64,000 nt of DNA from Patiria pectinifera (Eukaryota; Echinodermata; Asteroidea; Valvatida; Asterinidae): positions 4,482,643-4,546,642 of the forward strand of contig CM057140.1 of the NCBI GenBank assembly GCA_029964075.1, written 5' to 3'. Below are positions 45,899 through 58,433 of the stretch, one piece after another. A model generated the notes under the pieces. That model was not told the DNA's origin. It saw only the letters and a program-made list of their open reading frames with translations, and made no database searches. The translations under genes were made by a program, and so were the position numbers. Each line of letters opens with the position of its first letter. Position 1 is the stretch's first letter.

Positions 45899-46679
45899 CC
45901 CTGTACATGAACACAATTCACGGACAAAAATCTCTACTTTAGATCCACTAGTACACTGCATAGGGATATCACATTTTACAACACGTATGCCAACTTTGAG
46001 ATGAGCCAAAAACCGCACAAAAAAATATTGTTCCCAATTGTTTGATATTTTGTAGCGAACATCTTGGGGTTTAATTTTCATCCAAGTTTGTCTCAATGTC
46101 GGGTGATCCACAAGGTCAAATTCAAGGTCAAATTCAAGGACAAAATGTCATTATAGTTCAAATAACCCCGACATGAAAAAAAACAATGGTAAATTTGAAT
46201 TTCTCATGATGTAACCTTTCAAAAAAAAATTGAGATTAACCAATTTGGCTCACAGATTATAGAAATATGGTCATTTAAAAATGGCAGCAATGTCCATTTT
46301 GACTAAAATTGCCTGGGCGGTAGCGCGAAAACTGTTTGTCCGATGGTGCTAAAACTTTTTAGCCGAACTTTTTTACCCCATAAACTAAATATGATCCAAT
46401 TTGAAGAGGTTGGGGTTTCAAATTTAAAAGCTTTTTTTTGGGGGGGGGGGGGAATGATTTGACACTGAATGGCCCAAATGTCAAATGACAAAATGTTGTT
46501 TAAAGTACCCCGAAAAGCAACTTAGGACGAGAGTTATTACTAGATAGCATTTTATGTCGTATTTGTGGCCACTGCATTTTTCTTTGCTAAAGAAGGAATT
46601 TTTCTCATATTTGGATAGACTTTACCTTCCTAAGCTGGAAATCCATTGGTAACATTTTTTTCTATCTACCATGTGGCGG

Positions 46680-47610
46680 TCATCTTGGAATTCAAAATGG
46701 CCGCCATTTTGGGCCTAAATTGTAATACTTCGGACCTGATTGTCATAAGAAGTTCAGTTTGCTGGCAAACCCCATGTGTTTGATACCAAGGAACCCAAGA
46801 AAATCATTGTTGATGGGATATACTCCCAGTGGAGTACCCCCATCAACAATGATTAACTTGGGTTCCTTGGTATCAAGAACATATGCAGTTTGCCACCAAA
46901 ATGGACTTCATACGACATTCAGGTGCCACCTTATTATTTAAATGAAATCCAAGATGGCCGCTATTTTTGAATACCCAATATGGCTGCCATCCATTTGGGA
47001 TGCCTAAATGTCCTAATTGGATTCCTTGGTATCAAATTTATGGGGTTTGCCACCAATAGTGACTTCATACGACATTCAAGTCCAAAATTAATATGCAAAT
47101 AGTTCAGAATGGCAGCAATTATGAAATATCCAAGATGGCTGCCATCAACTGTAAGTACCCCGTCCACAGTGGTTTACTTGAGTTCATTCAAATACATGGA
47201 CTTCATAGGACATACAGTTGCAATGTTATTATAAATGAAAATGGCGGCTATTTTGAAAAAAAAATCCAAGATGGCTGCCATCCATCTGGGATACATCATC
47301 AGCAATGGGCCATTAAGATTACTTGGTATCAAATGTATGGGGGTTTGCACCGAAATTGACTTCGTGCGCCATTCGAGTCCAAATTTATTATGCAAATAAG
47401 CCGAAAATGGCGGCCATATATTTGAAATATCCAAGATGGCTGCCATCCATTTGGAGTACACCATAAACAATAATGTACTCAGGTTCCTTGGTATCAAAAC
47501 ATGGGGTTTGCCATTAAAATGAACTTCATGTGACAATCAAGTCCGAAGTTATGATACAAATTAGGCTCGAAATGGCGGCCATTTTGAAATCCAAGATGGC
47601 CGCCACATGG
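46680..47610 (-). repeat. Satellite array related to that at 6.7 kb
   Basis: Five or six diverged units with aatggcggccatttt, ccaagatggctgccatcca, acttgggttccttggtatcaa and gggtttgccaccaa. More diverged than 6690-7275. Confidence 0.8.
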
Positions 47611-48638
47611 TAGCTGGGAAAAAAATGTCTCCAATGCATTTCCGGCTTAGGGAGGTAAACTCTTTCCCAAATATGGCAAAAATTTGTTCTTAAACAAAAA
47701 AAGGCTAAAGTACATAACGGATTATATACTATTATGGCCGCAAATCATATGACAATCATGTAATTAGCGGTCTTTTGAATTTATGCAAATTAGTCATATT
47801 TCCACCACTTGGATTTTTAACAACTTTTTTAGGGACCTTATAGCAAAGCACTGTGTTGTGAAATTTGACTTGGATCATCAGGGAAAATTCAATCGGTACA
47901 TGTCCACACATGGCATCCATTATTTAAACTTTAATTTAGGCAAATTGATATACGGCATTTGGAAAATTTCGGAAACATACGGATCTTGGAATTTACCTAG
48001 GACTAGAATAATGAGTAAATCAATGTAAAAGGACTAAAACTGTCGTTTAAATTACCTCCAAAATCTACCTAGTATGAGAAATATGACCAAGTCAATGCGA
48101 AAGTCCTAGCATATGCGGCCATTTTGGATTTATGCAAATTAGGCATTACTCCCTAGCTCCATAATCGGTTTAAAGTTTCCAATGTGCAAAGCAAAGGGAT
48201 ATGATGTATGTAATATTTTGTCTCACTTCAACAGAATTTGATGCTCTGTTCATGACACAGAAAGGACATCTACTGGAACGAAATCTCAATACAACTCAAC
48301 GTAAAATTTCCTGGAGCCAAACCTACTTACCATAGGCTGGATTCTCACAATTAATTTTAATAATGATATTCCAACAGTAATTGAGGTATTGAAGAAAATC
48401 CACACTTCGAAGAAAACTTGCAACTAACGTATAAAAGAAAAAAAAAACAGGCAATGTAATGGATCTCAACATTGAAGAAGTGTTGCACATACACCAGTTA
48501 CATGACTCGGTGTTGAAAAGTTATCTTGTTATCAATTTAGCACCTCCTCTTCATTCAGAGAATGGCAGTTCGCGATCCGAGGTGTATCCACAAAATTGTC
48601 CGTTGTATAGTTGTACTCTTTTCAATGATTTTACAAAC

Positions 48639-48887
48639 CTTTCAGGGTCTTGACGGCAACCTTGGTTTCTTTCCCGGCTTCATTGATCCCGAGTGCCTTT
48701 CCAAGCAGCAGCTTGCCGAACTGCCCTCGTCCCAGCTCAATTTCGATCACCACGAGATCTCGCGAGAAAGAGAGATCATGTCCTACGTTACCGTGCGTCG
48801 TGCCATTTGTCGCCTCGGGCTCAACGACGACCTCATTGGGAATACTCTCGTATACCACCGCTGCGGCAATTTGGTCCAGAGGAATAT
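48639..48887 (-). CDS. RTK exon: kinase N-lobe
   Basis: Juxtamembrane DQIAAAVVYESIPNEV (one tyrosine) is followed by the glycine loop GRGQFG and VAVK. The donor is gtttgt at 48638. It ends just before helix C, so the aC glutamate and gatekeeper must be in the missing exon. Confidence 0.88.
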
Positions 48888-51800
48888 CTTTTAAAAAAAC
48901 CCACAAATTATGTTAGTATTTTTACCAAGACCTTTCCAACAAATGGCCACGATGATTCATTAATTAATCATCTTTAATTATACAAATTTATATATATCAA
49001 GTGCACTTCTACCAATAATGATTTGTTCTATAAAGTCATGCATATTGGTAAAGGATTTGTTAAATAAAACATTGAAAAAAAAAAACCTTTGTGGCATAAC
49101 AACCACAACATTTCCTAAACAATGTCTTGTACTTTGGGTATTTTTACTCGATTCCCTTAACGGTGCTTACCATTTTGATGATGTTGATCGTGTCTCGTAA
49201 TATTGTGTATAGTGGCAGGCAGTGGTGAGATGTCATTATAATGTCTGTCTGACGCAACGTAATTTCTGCAAGTGGGAGAACGTTTCATACCTTGAAATGT
49301 TGCATGTTGTACTGTTAATTGAAATGCTTAGTGTGATTTGTTTTATGCCCGGGTATAATAAGTGAGTTTGTGATTTTGACGACAGTATAAGCATACCTTA
49401 ACTGAATTAATTATGCTAGTAGGACTACCTCTCGAAGAAAAGTCTGGAACTTTTTAACACAGTTTTAGATCATGTCCAACAGAGTGACAGAAAATCGCAT
49501 CGAAAGGTCGTAATCTGTCTGATCAAGGTCGGCCTTGCTTCACTTACCCGTCATCTTGTCCGCCAGTTTTTGTTTGTCCTTGCGTTCGTTTTTGTTTATG
49601 ATGACGTCTCCATATGACAATAGCAAGAGCAACAGCGACGGCCACAATGACGGTGGCTGCAACTACAGGTCCAACAATGACACCTACATCTGGAGAAGCT
49701 GTAAGACAATAAAGGGATCATATCAGATTTCATTAAATGCAGAACATTGCACATGTTGAAGAGTCAATCAGAGGCCTTTGGCAAGTACAAACTGCAACAT
49801 CTCAGTTACGACAGGTTACATGCAAATGAATGCTGGAAAAGCTTTTGGAAAATCAACTGCTGGGCTAGTTGAAACTGTATAGTTCCACATCGTAATTGCA
49901 TTTAGGTGAGATAATCTGGCAAATGACCATGTTGTATCGGCTCACTACATTATATTAAATTTAATTCAATTGGAAGGTTGCAAAAATTACCTGGCTTCCT
50001 CGATGGATCTGTAGTATCCGTAGTTAGAATTAAACCTTTTGTTGTCAGCATCACTGTTTAACAATGCAAGAACGGTTGCAAAAATTACCTGGCTTCCTCG
50101 ATGGATCTGTAGTATCCGTAGTTAGAATTACACCTTTTGTTGTCAGCATACTGTTTAACAATGCAAGAACGAAAACATTGAAACGTACGCCGAGATTTGT
50201 GATCAAATAATGGGATTGCAAAAACATGCAATCAGATCCTTTTGTCTTAGAGAAAGATTCTGACGTAGATTGCTAATGTCAGGGATTTTTTTTAATTAAT
50301 AAAAAATACGATATGGTTCGCATAAGCGTTTCATGGACAGAATGTTCAAAATGGAATGGATTTTCATAGACTCAGATTTTACATTCCTGATAAACTGAAA
50401 CACTCTAAATTAATGTAAAAGCAGTCTGGAAAATAGAATTCACAACTATTTGCCGACAACTATAATGCTTAAGAATAAATTGGATTTTTATTTTCAATTG
50501 AAAGGATTTTTCAAGAAAAACAAATGAATCTAACAACTATTATTACATCGGCTTATTTGTAACGAAAACTCACCTGGGCAAAGTGGTTCTTCAAGTTTTC
50601 TTGATCCAGTTCCGACAGCATTGGTGACATTGCAGCTGACCTCTGTGCAGTAATTGTCATCGATATTAAATGCCAGGGATTTACCAGTAGGTGCGCTAGG
50701 TTTGGTGCCATTCAGAATGATGTAATATTCGATGTGTCTGAGTGGATTGGCATCTGCTTCACAAGTGATGATTCCGTCCCTGAATGTCAGGGATGTTACT
50801 ACTGGAGCAACTGTGAAAACAAGCAATTACAAACATTAAATTTAATTACAATTCCTCAGCATTTTCTGTACTGTAGACAATGAATACAGATTTTCAGAAT
50901 AAAAACAGTTAGAGGGCCTGATGACGTTTAATCCTCGCAGGATCCTCTCAAAGTCCTTTTTCTTTAATTAGTACATTTCAGGGCAATCCGGTCAATACAC
51001 TTACAGCGATTTTATTCGTTTTTTTTCAATTTCAGAATGATGGAATGCAAGCTCTGAGTCAAACGTGTCATCAGGGTATGAAGGTGCTATTTTAAAATTG
51101 AAGTTCATAAATGTTGAGGTGTGCTACATGTACATAACATTTTAGGTGTACGCGTGTATTTTTAAACTAAATCCACTTTTTCAGAACTCCATTTCAGATT
51201 TATCCTAACTTAACAATATACATGAAAGCATAGAGCTAGGACCCAAGGAGTCAGAACTCTTGGGCGATTTACATTTTGACCATTAACATACCAATCCCTC
51301 GGGAATGTCTATAGCTACAGCACTGTGACCGCAAGCCTCGACCATTCAAAGCGTGAATGCCAGCGGCATTTGAACACGATGATCGTCGCCGCCTTTTTAG
51401 TTGGTAACCAACAACCTCCCTATATGCTGCATAATAAGTCATGTCAGGTCGCTGCTCTTTTTTGAAAAATATATTTTACGACAAGATATGTTTTTACAAC
51501 TGCGCAGTTGTTAGATGTGAGTTATGAACTCAAGTTAGCAATGTGCAGTTGTTGGTGCTTAAGAGGTTATCTGTCCCTGTAATTTGGAGATAAATTGGAT
51601 TTCTTTCAGACAAGTTTTCATGTATTTTCAGACATTTTAATTGGCAATATATCATTGATGAATGTGTTTTTTTGGAAAATTTCACAAGTTTTCACACTAA
51701 AGGTACAGAGCATTTTGTTCTTCATGAAATGATTGTTCCAGTGATGTTGACCACATTTATATACAGTATCATCCAACTGCGAACAAACACTTCAAAATCA

Positions 51801-53918
51801 TTCATTTTTAGCGATGTATGACAACTGGGCATGCGTATTTACCATGGTACTGTCTACGAAGCCATGCAAACTCCTTTTTTTGGCATTAATGAGCGCGGAT
51901 CTCTATTGTGTCGAGATTAGCGTAGTGAGCAACTGATCAAGCTGGCGCCAGGTGCTTTCTATTGTAGCTTTCGAGCGCGGCGACGATCATTTTACTTTTG
52001 AAGTCTTGGAGTACGAACTCCTTGGGTCCTAGCTCTATGATGAAAGTAACTTACAGCGAACATTGAGGGTAATGAATTCAGACTGCGTAGTTTGATGTCC
52101 ACCTGTGCGACATTCTATCCTGCCCCTATCATCACTTCTTGTTGGAATGAATGGGCTGTATGTACTCAGTGTATCTGTTGCCTCACCACCAGGTGGGACT
52201 GTTTCAGTGTCAGGTGTAAGAGGATTTCCGCCGTTAAACCAGTCTATGGACACCTGTGGTTTTGCTCCCAGTGCTGTGCAGGCGAGTGTGACTGTGACAT
52301 CTTCTGTCACAGTCACTGTCGCACCGGAGGATTGGTCGTGGACATCAACAGCTATGGTGAGACTGGTGGCAGGAACTGCATGAATAAAAAAGGATCAAAT
52401 CAAGTTCTTCCACTGATTAGAAATTGAAATTCAATGAAGACCTTTGATCTTTCCCTCTTTATAAGTTCAAGAAGATTGATAAAAAAAATTATGGCATACA
52501 TGTACTGAAAGGAAGAAAGTTATCATACATGCATCATTTTGCATGGTCTAACACTGTTTCCAATACAGAAAAGTTATACATCAGGGGTGGAGTGAGGAAT
52601 GACAAATCCATGAAATAGTCGGCAGAGGGTTTGGGGGTCGCCGAGGGTCCCAGAGCAAGGTAGTTTATGGCATTCATGGCATCACTTAAAATACCATGTT
52701 TTATTGTTACACACAAATTTTAAACGGTGCGAAAAAAAATACCAGTAAAGTTTCAGGAATTCCAGCTTCTTTAAAAATCCAGATATCCGGAATTCCTACC
52801 AAAAAATCCTGGAATATTTGTTTTCTTGATGTATGATTTTTCAGCGTCAGCAGCTAAACGTTTGATTAATCAAGAACAGTTGCGAGTATTGGGAAAAACA
52901 TCTCCAGGACATTGGAAGTTTTAGACCTTGTCCTACATGTTCTATAACACAATATACTCACTCACCTTGTACTGTCAGTGTTGCAGAGGGTAGAGCATCT
53001 GCACCAAACTGGCAGGTATATTCTCCTATGTCTTCATACTGCGCATTTGTTATACGGAGATCCATCTGACCATCTGTAGTATCAGTATTGACAACGTCAA
53101 AGTTGTCATATTTGGCACCAGCACCAGGAACAAGACCATTTATTGAGGCAAAAAGTCTTGGACCTTCAAGCCAAGCTGTAACAAGAGCAGCAGGCACTGC
53201 AGCCCCGTAACTGCAGGTTAGAATTGCAGTTTCACCCTGCTGAACTAGGACAGGGTCGGGCCCAGTAGCACTGAATGCAACTGAAAGGAATGAAATAGAA
53301 ATGAACATTGAATTAAAGAAACAGCACGTGTGCACTGTACAGCACATTTTACACCCCAAAAAATATGATTTGCCTGGTAAAAATCATAGGCTTTAATGAC
53401 AATATTGAATAGGCAAATAGGTTAACGCAGATATCATAACAATAATGTACATGCCGCACTGTATTTCCCTATACGGGGTATAAATGCTCCATGTTTTTGC
53501 TACAGTCTCCCACTTTTTGCACGTGCAAGTCATGTAGGCCTTAACAGAAAATACAAGGCGGAGAACTGGCGCAAAAGGTGACACATTCGTAGTTTTATAG
53601 GGCCTAGTTTTGCTGCATGGTTTTAAAGGAGTGATTGCGCTATATGAAAATAAAATGTGGATTGAACAGAATAGAATATTGAATAAGCCTACGTACATAA
53701 ATAAGTGCATCATAATATGATGAGCAGAGCGCCTATACATGTACATTAAGGGTTCACCGCCCTTCTCGTCAAAAATTTAAGTTCCCACCTAAAGGCGGAC
53801 AAAATGTCATGTTACTATTCCACGGTGAAGGATTAGCCTGGCGAGCCTCAAAATGCCTACCTGTCAACGTTAACGCCAACAGAAGCAGCATATGCAACAT
53901 ACTTTTCCAGCAAACCAT
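48639..53918 (-). CDS. Ig-domain receptor tyrosine kinase, 5' exons to kinase N-lobe
   Basis: Minus-strand exons: 53918-53861 (signal peptide), 53280-52966, 52375-52055 and 50810-50574 (Ig 1-3), 50053-49991 (stalk), 49698-49548 (transmembrane), 49265-49171 (juxtamembrane) and 48887-48639 (N-lobe). All borders are AG/GT, and phases (1,1,1,1,1,2,1,1) agree throughout. The start at 53918 gives MVCWKSMLHMLLLLALTLT, a clean signal peptide; an ATG at 53996 is in frame but leads into a non-signal sequence. The N-lobe has the glycine-rich loop ELGRGQFGKLLLGKA and the ATP lysine in VAVKTLKG. Three Ig domains before a kinase of this kind suggest an FGFR/VEGFR-related orphan. The next exon was not found; same-strand C-lobe exons lie at 5000-3060. 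Confidence 0.88.
49171..49265 (-). CDS. RTK exon: juxtamembrane, 95 bp
   Basis: Found by phase: the transmembrane exon ends in phase 2 and the N-lobe exon begins in phase 1. This exon (acceptor cttgcag, donor gtaagc) converts 2 to 1 and stays open: GNYVASDRHYNDISPLP and onward. It carries two tyrosines (NYV, HYN) that could be autophosphorylation sites. Confidence 0.8.
49548..49698 (-). CDS. RTK exon: transmembrane helix
   Basis: DVGVIVGPVVAATVIVAVAV followed by ALAIVIW, then a basic stop-transfer RRHHKQKR. Donor gtaagtg. Confidence 0.9.
49976..50170 (-). repeat. Tandem duplication (98 bp) of the RTK stalk exon
   Basis: Copy A (exon 50053-49991, 63 bp) keeps frame: VMLTTKGLILTTDTTDPSRKP. 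Copy B (50150-50089, 62 bp) has the same acceptor and donor but lacks one base, so it meets TGA after two codons. Apart from three or four bases the copies are identical. Use of copy B, or of both, would end the protein before the membrane. Confidence 0.85.
50574..53280 (-). CDS. RTK exons: three Ig-like domains
   Basis: Ig1 (53280-52966): AILTCSYGA, then AWLEGP and DIGEYTCQFG. Ig2 (52375-52055): VTLACTALGAKP, SIDWFNGG, then DDRGRIECRTGG. Ig3 (50810-50574): GIITCEADANP, then EVSCNVTNAVG. Each is a single phase 1-1 exon with the cysteine pair and, in Ig1 and Ig2, the core tryptophan. Several N-glycosylation sites are present. Confidence 0.88.
51233..52035. mobile_element. TA-flanked TIR element in the RTK Ig2-Ig3 intron
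   Basis: The ends gagctaggacccaaggagt and actccttgggtcctagctc are perfect 19-base inverted repeats, flanked by TA (51231-51232 and 52036-52037). 803 bp, no transposase frame. Its right end is only 17 bases from the Ig2 splice donor (GT at 52054). Confidence 0.82.
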
Positions 53919-54004
53919 TCTACAGTTTTCTGTTGGAACTCCACACGTACTACAATTTGTTTTTCCAAAACAAAAATCACACCATGTAGCATTCAACGCG
54001 GAAG

Positions 54005-54014
54005 TATATAAATT
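54005..54014 (-). promoter_or_regulatory. Possible TATA box of the RTK gene
   Basis: On the minus strand the sequence reads ATTTATATAC about 90 bases before the chosen ATG at 53918, a sensible distance for a short 5' UTR. No other promoter evidence. Confidence 0.35.
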
Positions 54015-55805
54015 TATTTTTTTGGCGTTTGAGAGCTACATCTGAGCAAGCACACTTTGACCTTTTACACGTGAAATGTAATTTGTAAAAGCAGTGAAGC
54101 ATAATAAGGAAAGAGATTGGTGTGTGTATCGCAAAACGTCTGTCATTGAGTTAGCAGTGTTCTTATTCCTCCATGCTTATACCCCAGGCTGGCCTGTTCG
54201 AGGGTGGTAGTGCAATATGAATTTTCACTATAGAGTGCTTTTTTTCTCTGGAAAATTGAAAATAAAAGTGTTGAATATGAAACCTCGTAGAAATCCGAGA
54301 GGACTGTATTTTAATTTAAAACAAATGGTGCACTGGCGATTTATGAACAAGAAGTACAATAGTGAGAATGAGACAATAGTTGGAGCGGGATAGGCATCCA
54401 TACCATTTGAATAGCGCCCTCATTGAGAATTACTGTCCAGCTTTATTGCTGATGATGCATTCACGTCGGCTTCTGTGACAAAATAATTAATACTGTTCAT
54501 AGCATTTGCTTATTGTAATTTTCGGTTGGGCTAATTCCCGTTTTCTTCAGGATGACTGATTAAATTTCCTTGTAAAATTACAGCGGTTTAATGGTTTTAG
54601 CATGGAGCTAACTGAGCTCCATATGGTATTAGCCTTAGCTCCAGTTAAGAAGTCCACATATTGCTTTAGGTATACAAAATCCTATATAATACAATATTCA
54701 TCATTATTACGAGATTTCAGAAGCTACAGAAAGCGATTACAGAAAACTCGCCCAGCTGCCGCCGCCCAGTCCGAAGGACAATGGAGGGACCGGGAACGAG
54801 TCGACTTTTTCTCTTTAAAGATATACCGTAATGATAGTCCATCATTTGTAATTTGTGCATTTGGTTGAAAGATAGTAAGTGGAATAAACTCCCTGTGAAA
54901 TTAATCTTTCTGGCAAGCTATCATTTTGAAGTAAGCAACGAAAATAGAGCTAAATGTATCTTTCTTCCAGAACGTTTGTATTATACGCGGCCATATTCGT
55001 GAGACCGGGGGCAAATTGGTCAATAGGCAAAGCCTACTGTGTGACTGGTGTATGGATATCCGCTATCCCAGCCTCGACACCATGGGCGCGTGCGCGTTCC
55101 TTACACTAACCCCCGGCCGTGATGATGACGTAAATGACGCTGATTCGCTATTCACAGCGTACTGCGCGCGCATTTCGAAGACTGCACGCTGGGCGCGCCC
55201 ATAATGCGCTCGCGTGCTTTGCACGTAACCTCACGTTAACGTTCCCCAGAAAAGACGAAAACCCCGGTTGTTTACATCGGACACGACGTAGTACGAATAC
55301 GTTTTTGTGTCGTTCTCAGTGTACGATACGTTGTGTGTCTCGGGTCGGTGTCATATGAAAATCTGACTCCTGCGCAATACTACCAATGAGTCCACATTTC
55401 ATGAACGGGATATTCACGCTACACCAGAATGCAAAAGTTGAAGATTCTTCAATGTCCGCAAAAGGCGAACACTCTACGAATGAAATCACAACCATATTAG
55501 CATCCAAACAGTTCGAATTTATGGGGTCGCAACAGTGGACCCCGAAATTCGTTCTCGTACGCACAATGATACAGGAATAACACAAAAACGCCCATTCCCC
55601 CCGAATAATCTCTTTCCAAGCGCGTTTTGTAGCCTAATTGGGTTGTTCCAGGACCTAGTATCTCTGTTGCGCCATGATCACAACCAAGCCATTTCCGACA
55701 GAACTGCTGCACAGTTTGCCCCTAAACTAACTCTTGACATAACTCTTGACATACTCATGCACGTTATGTGGGCCCAACAAACATTGTTGAATTCTGTCGG
55801 TTTTT
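54015..55805. other. Non-coding stretch with a CpG-rich part
   Basis: No gene is supported. 55000-55260 is GC-rich with many CpGs (gcgcgcatttcg, ggcgcgccc, tgacgtaaatgacg) and might be a promoter region for the downstream plus-strand transporter or an upstream exon, but nothing decides this. Confidence 0.3.
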
Positions 55806-56092
55806 AGGCCAAAATGATGAAAAATATGCCCTTTCCGCACTGAGCCAACCTGACACTTGAAACGTACACGCAGATGATCGATCGATGATTTTCGGATCGC
55901 TTGAAACGCGCCGCGGGGGGTACGGTAGGAGCGGAATGATAGTATGCGCATGCGTACAAGTGCAAAATACGTACCTGGGTACGTACTTTGCATTTGTACG
56001 CATCGATTCGATCGATCATTCTGCGTGCACGTTTCAAGTGTCAGGTTGACTCAGTGCGGAAAGGGCATATTTTTCATCATTTTTGCCTAAAA
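55806..56092. mobile_element. Foldback MITE with ~85-bp TIRs and a central hairpin
   Basis: The left arm, with aaaatgatgaaaaatatgcc, ctttccgcactgag and cttgaaacgtacacgcag, recurs inverted at 56010-56090. The centre (55952-56003) is a second inverted repeat: gcgtacaagtgcaaaatacg and cgtactttgcatttgtacgc around tacctgggta. Whole element about 287 bp. Confidence 0.85.
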
Positions 56093-57084
56093 ATTAACAG
56101 AATTTACGGCGACCATGGCGTCCATGGCGATGTCTGAAAATCCTTTGTACCACCTTTGAACGACCTAGGCAACCACTCGGCCTCCTTTGAGCCTCCATTG
56201 GCGACCTGGCCAGTTTTATGGTCGCACAATTACAAAGGAGGCCCAATAGCCCAAAGGGGTCTTACGGAGCACGTACAGAGTCAGATTGTGAGCGTTGGAT
56301 TGAGTTGTAGGTTGAATATACCTATACGTTGCCATTATTTGTATTCGCACAAAAGCATTCTTTTCATGCTTGGTTGCATGTAAAATAAAATCCCGTTTTT
56401 TTGTGTAAATAACCCTGGGTTGATGGAATAAGTACATGTATTGCAAAAGTCTCTTTTAAAAGGCCTATATTTCCATCGAGTGAAGTTCGTTGATTCAGAA
56501 TCACGGAAAAAATGGCAGAGGATTTCGCAAATGTAAGTACCGGTAGTGTTTGCTTTTGAGGAGTGGCGTTGCGCAAGCTGTTCGGTAACTTGCGTGTACT
56601 GTTATTTTTCGAGTTCATTTTGAAGTAGTTGAAGTGCATGTTCGAGTTAGTTTTGGCCTAACAGTTTACTTGATACAATGGCAATTTACATACAACATTC
56701 TTCCAATATTTAGGCCCACGCAGGTGATCATCATAGGCCGTGTGAACCCTCTTCAAATACTGCAATGTAGACTTTATTGCTGATTCCTACGCCAACGTCT
56801 GTGAATGAATCATAACAATTAGTAGCGGTAGTGCATTCTTAAGGCTTTCTCCGCGTTGAAAGTCATGTATTATGGTCCATACATTGGGTGCCATGGCGGG
56901 CGGCGAATCTTTTTATTTCCCAAACGACATCCATTTCCCATCCTCTGATTGGTCCATTACATGCATATCTTATGCATTGTTCTCCACAACACCAACCCAA
57001 GATAGGCCTTAGGCCTTACGTCTTGAGCGAAAAGTTCCTTCCTCACTTCAGTTAATATTGAAAAGGTAAAATGAGAAGAAGTGA

Positions 57085-57175
57085 AAACAAGCTCACAGAG
57101 ATTCGAACTCAGACCACCTGACTAGCAGGACTACCGTGAGGACTACTTCCAACCAGTCCACGAATCAGCTGCCAA
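57085..57175 (-). mobile_element. tRNA-like SINE fragment
   Basis: The minus strand shows box B-like GAGTTCGAATC (57110-57100) with an upstream tRNA-like ACTGGTTGGAAGTAGTCC. Box A is weak. No cloverleaf closes fully. Confidence 0.4.
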
Positions 57176-57599
57176 TCGATCACCATTATTCCCAACTTTA
57201 CATTTTGCTCTCAACATTTTGATATCATGAATATCGCAGTGAGAGCGCCCTCTTCTGATATTGTCCGACCTCGTTTGGGAAAAACAATCGCCTGCGGCCG
57301 TTCCAACTGAGCACTGCATAGAATACGTGCATATTTCAGAAAGCCCGTATTAAGCCTGACGGGATATTAACAATCGTACAAATATACCTCAATAAAGGTC
57401 GAGGGCAATTCATAAGTACCGTTTTGGAAGGCATGAATAAACCTTTGATAGGCCAAAATATTGTAGAGCGCGTACGAGTATAGCGGCTTTCTACAATCTC
57501 TTTTGATACTGACGAACGTATAGGTACGCCATGTATAGCCGACTACACAAGTACTATAGACTTTGCAAAGAATTTACAATTTTGGCCCCTTGGTGTAAT

Positions 57600-57710
57600 C
57601 GCTTCCTTTCAAACAATTGTGGTTTGAAGACTGATGAAAGACGGTTTGAATTAAGGTTTGAAGGAAAGAAGGTTTGATGGAAGATTTGATGGAAGGAAGG
57701 TTTTCCTGCA
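57600..57710 (+). repeat. Degenerate minisatellite of ggtttgaaggaaag type
   Basis: gtttga followed by agga/tgga units is repeated about seven times. Confidence 0.6.
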
Positions 57711-58433
57711 AATAACAACAAAAAAGGAGACATTGTCAGTCATGTGGTTGCAAAGGGCGATTTCTAAAGGTTACGTAACACTTCATTTTGAATGAAACTA
57801 CATGTACACGCACATGTTCACGTTGGCGGGCGAAATTGAAAATTATTTTCTCCCATTTGGGACACCGTATCTTCATGCAACGTTCAGGGTTTACTTCCGT
57901 CATAATGATCCAGGTATGTGCAAAACAATCATTGGGATGTGTTCATTACTTTTCGTTGAAATTGGGAAAATAGGCCTGGCTACGTGCACTTTTGAAAGTT
58001 GGTAGACTAGCGTTTGCAATATTTGTCAATCTTCGTCTTCGTGCACGGGGGGCACTCCCAGCCCATGGACTATTTGGGTGTCATCAGAATGGTGGAGAAC
58101 AAGAAGTTCACTCAAGAAGATGATTCTTACGGAGGTGGTCGTAGTCGCTCCTAATTACCTTGAATGTATGATGTTTGGTCAGGTTGATGATCTTGGGAAA
58201 AGTCTGCTGATTGCGCGCGTAGTATTGTGAAGTGGGTGCCATTGAGTTTCTTATCATTTCAAGTCAGGCAAGGCCCATCTGGTCGGAGAAGGGCTTAGCT
58301 GGAAGAACGGAAGATTTGCTGAGAATGATGCCGTGAATGTCATGATGTCATGAATGGCCCTATTCAGAAGCCATGGCTTTTGAATAACGCTCCTTGAACA
58401 AATACATTGGCAAAATGGGGAACCGCCAACATA

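Larger units (their letters stand above)
44114..48150. repeat. Foldback repeat block with internal satellite
   Basis: 44880-45430 holds two direct copies of a unit (ggtggaaat, caaaatggcc, catgatttttgatttgg and ttttgaggtattttaaacaa types). The same sequence appears inverted at 47760-48140 (atttccaccacttggat, ggccattttggatttatgcaaatta). Between them lie a short solo LTR (45541) and a tandem array with aagatggctgccatccat (46680-47610), related to the array at 6.7 kb. The Gypsy element interrupted another copy of the unit at 38957/44114. No protein-coding frame is convincing. Confidence 0.75.
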
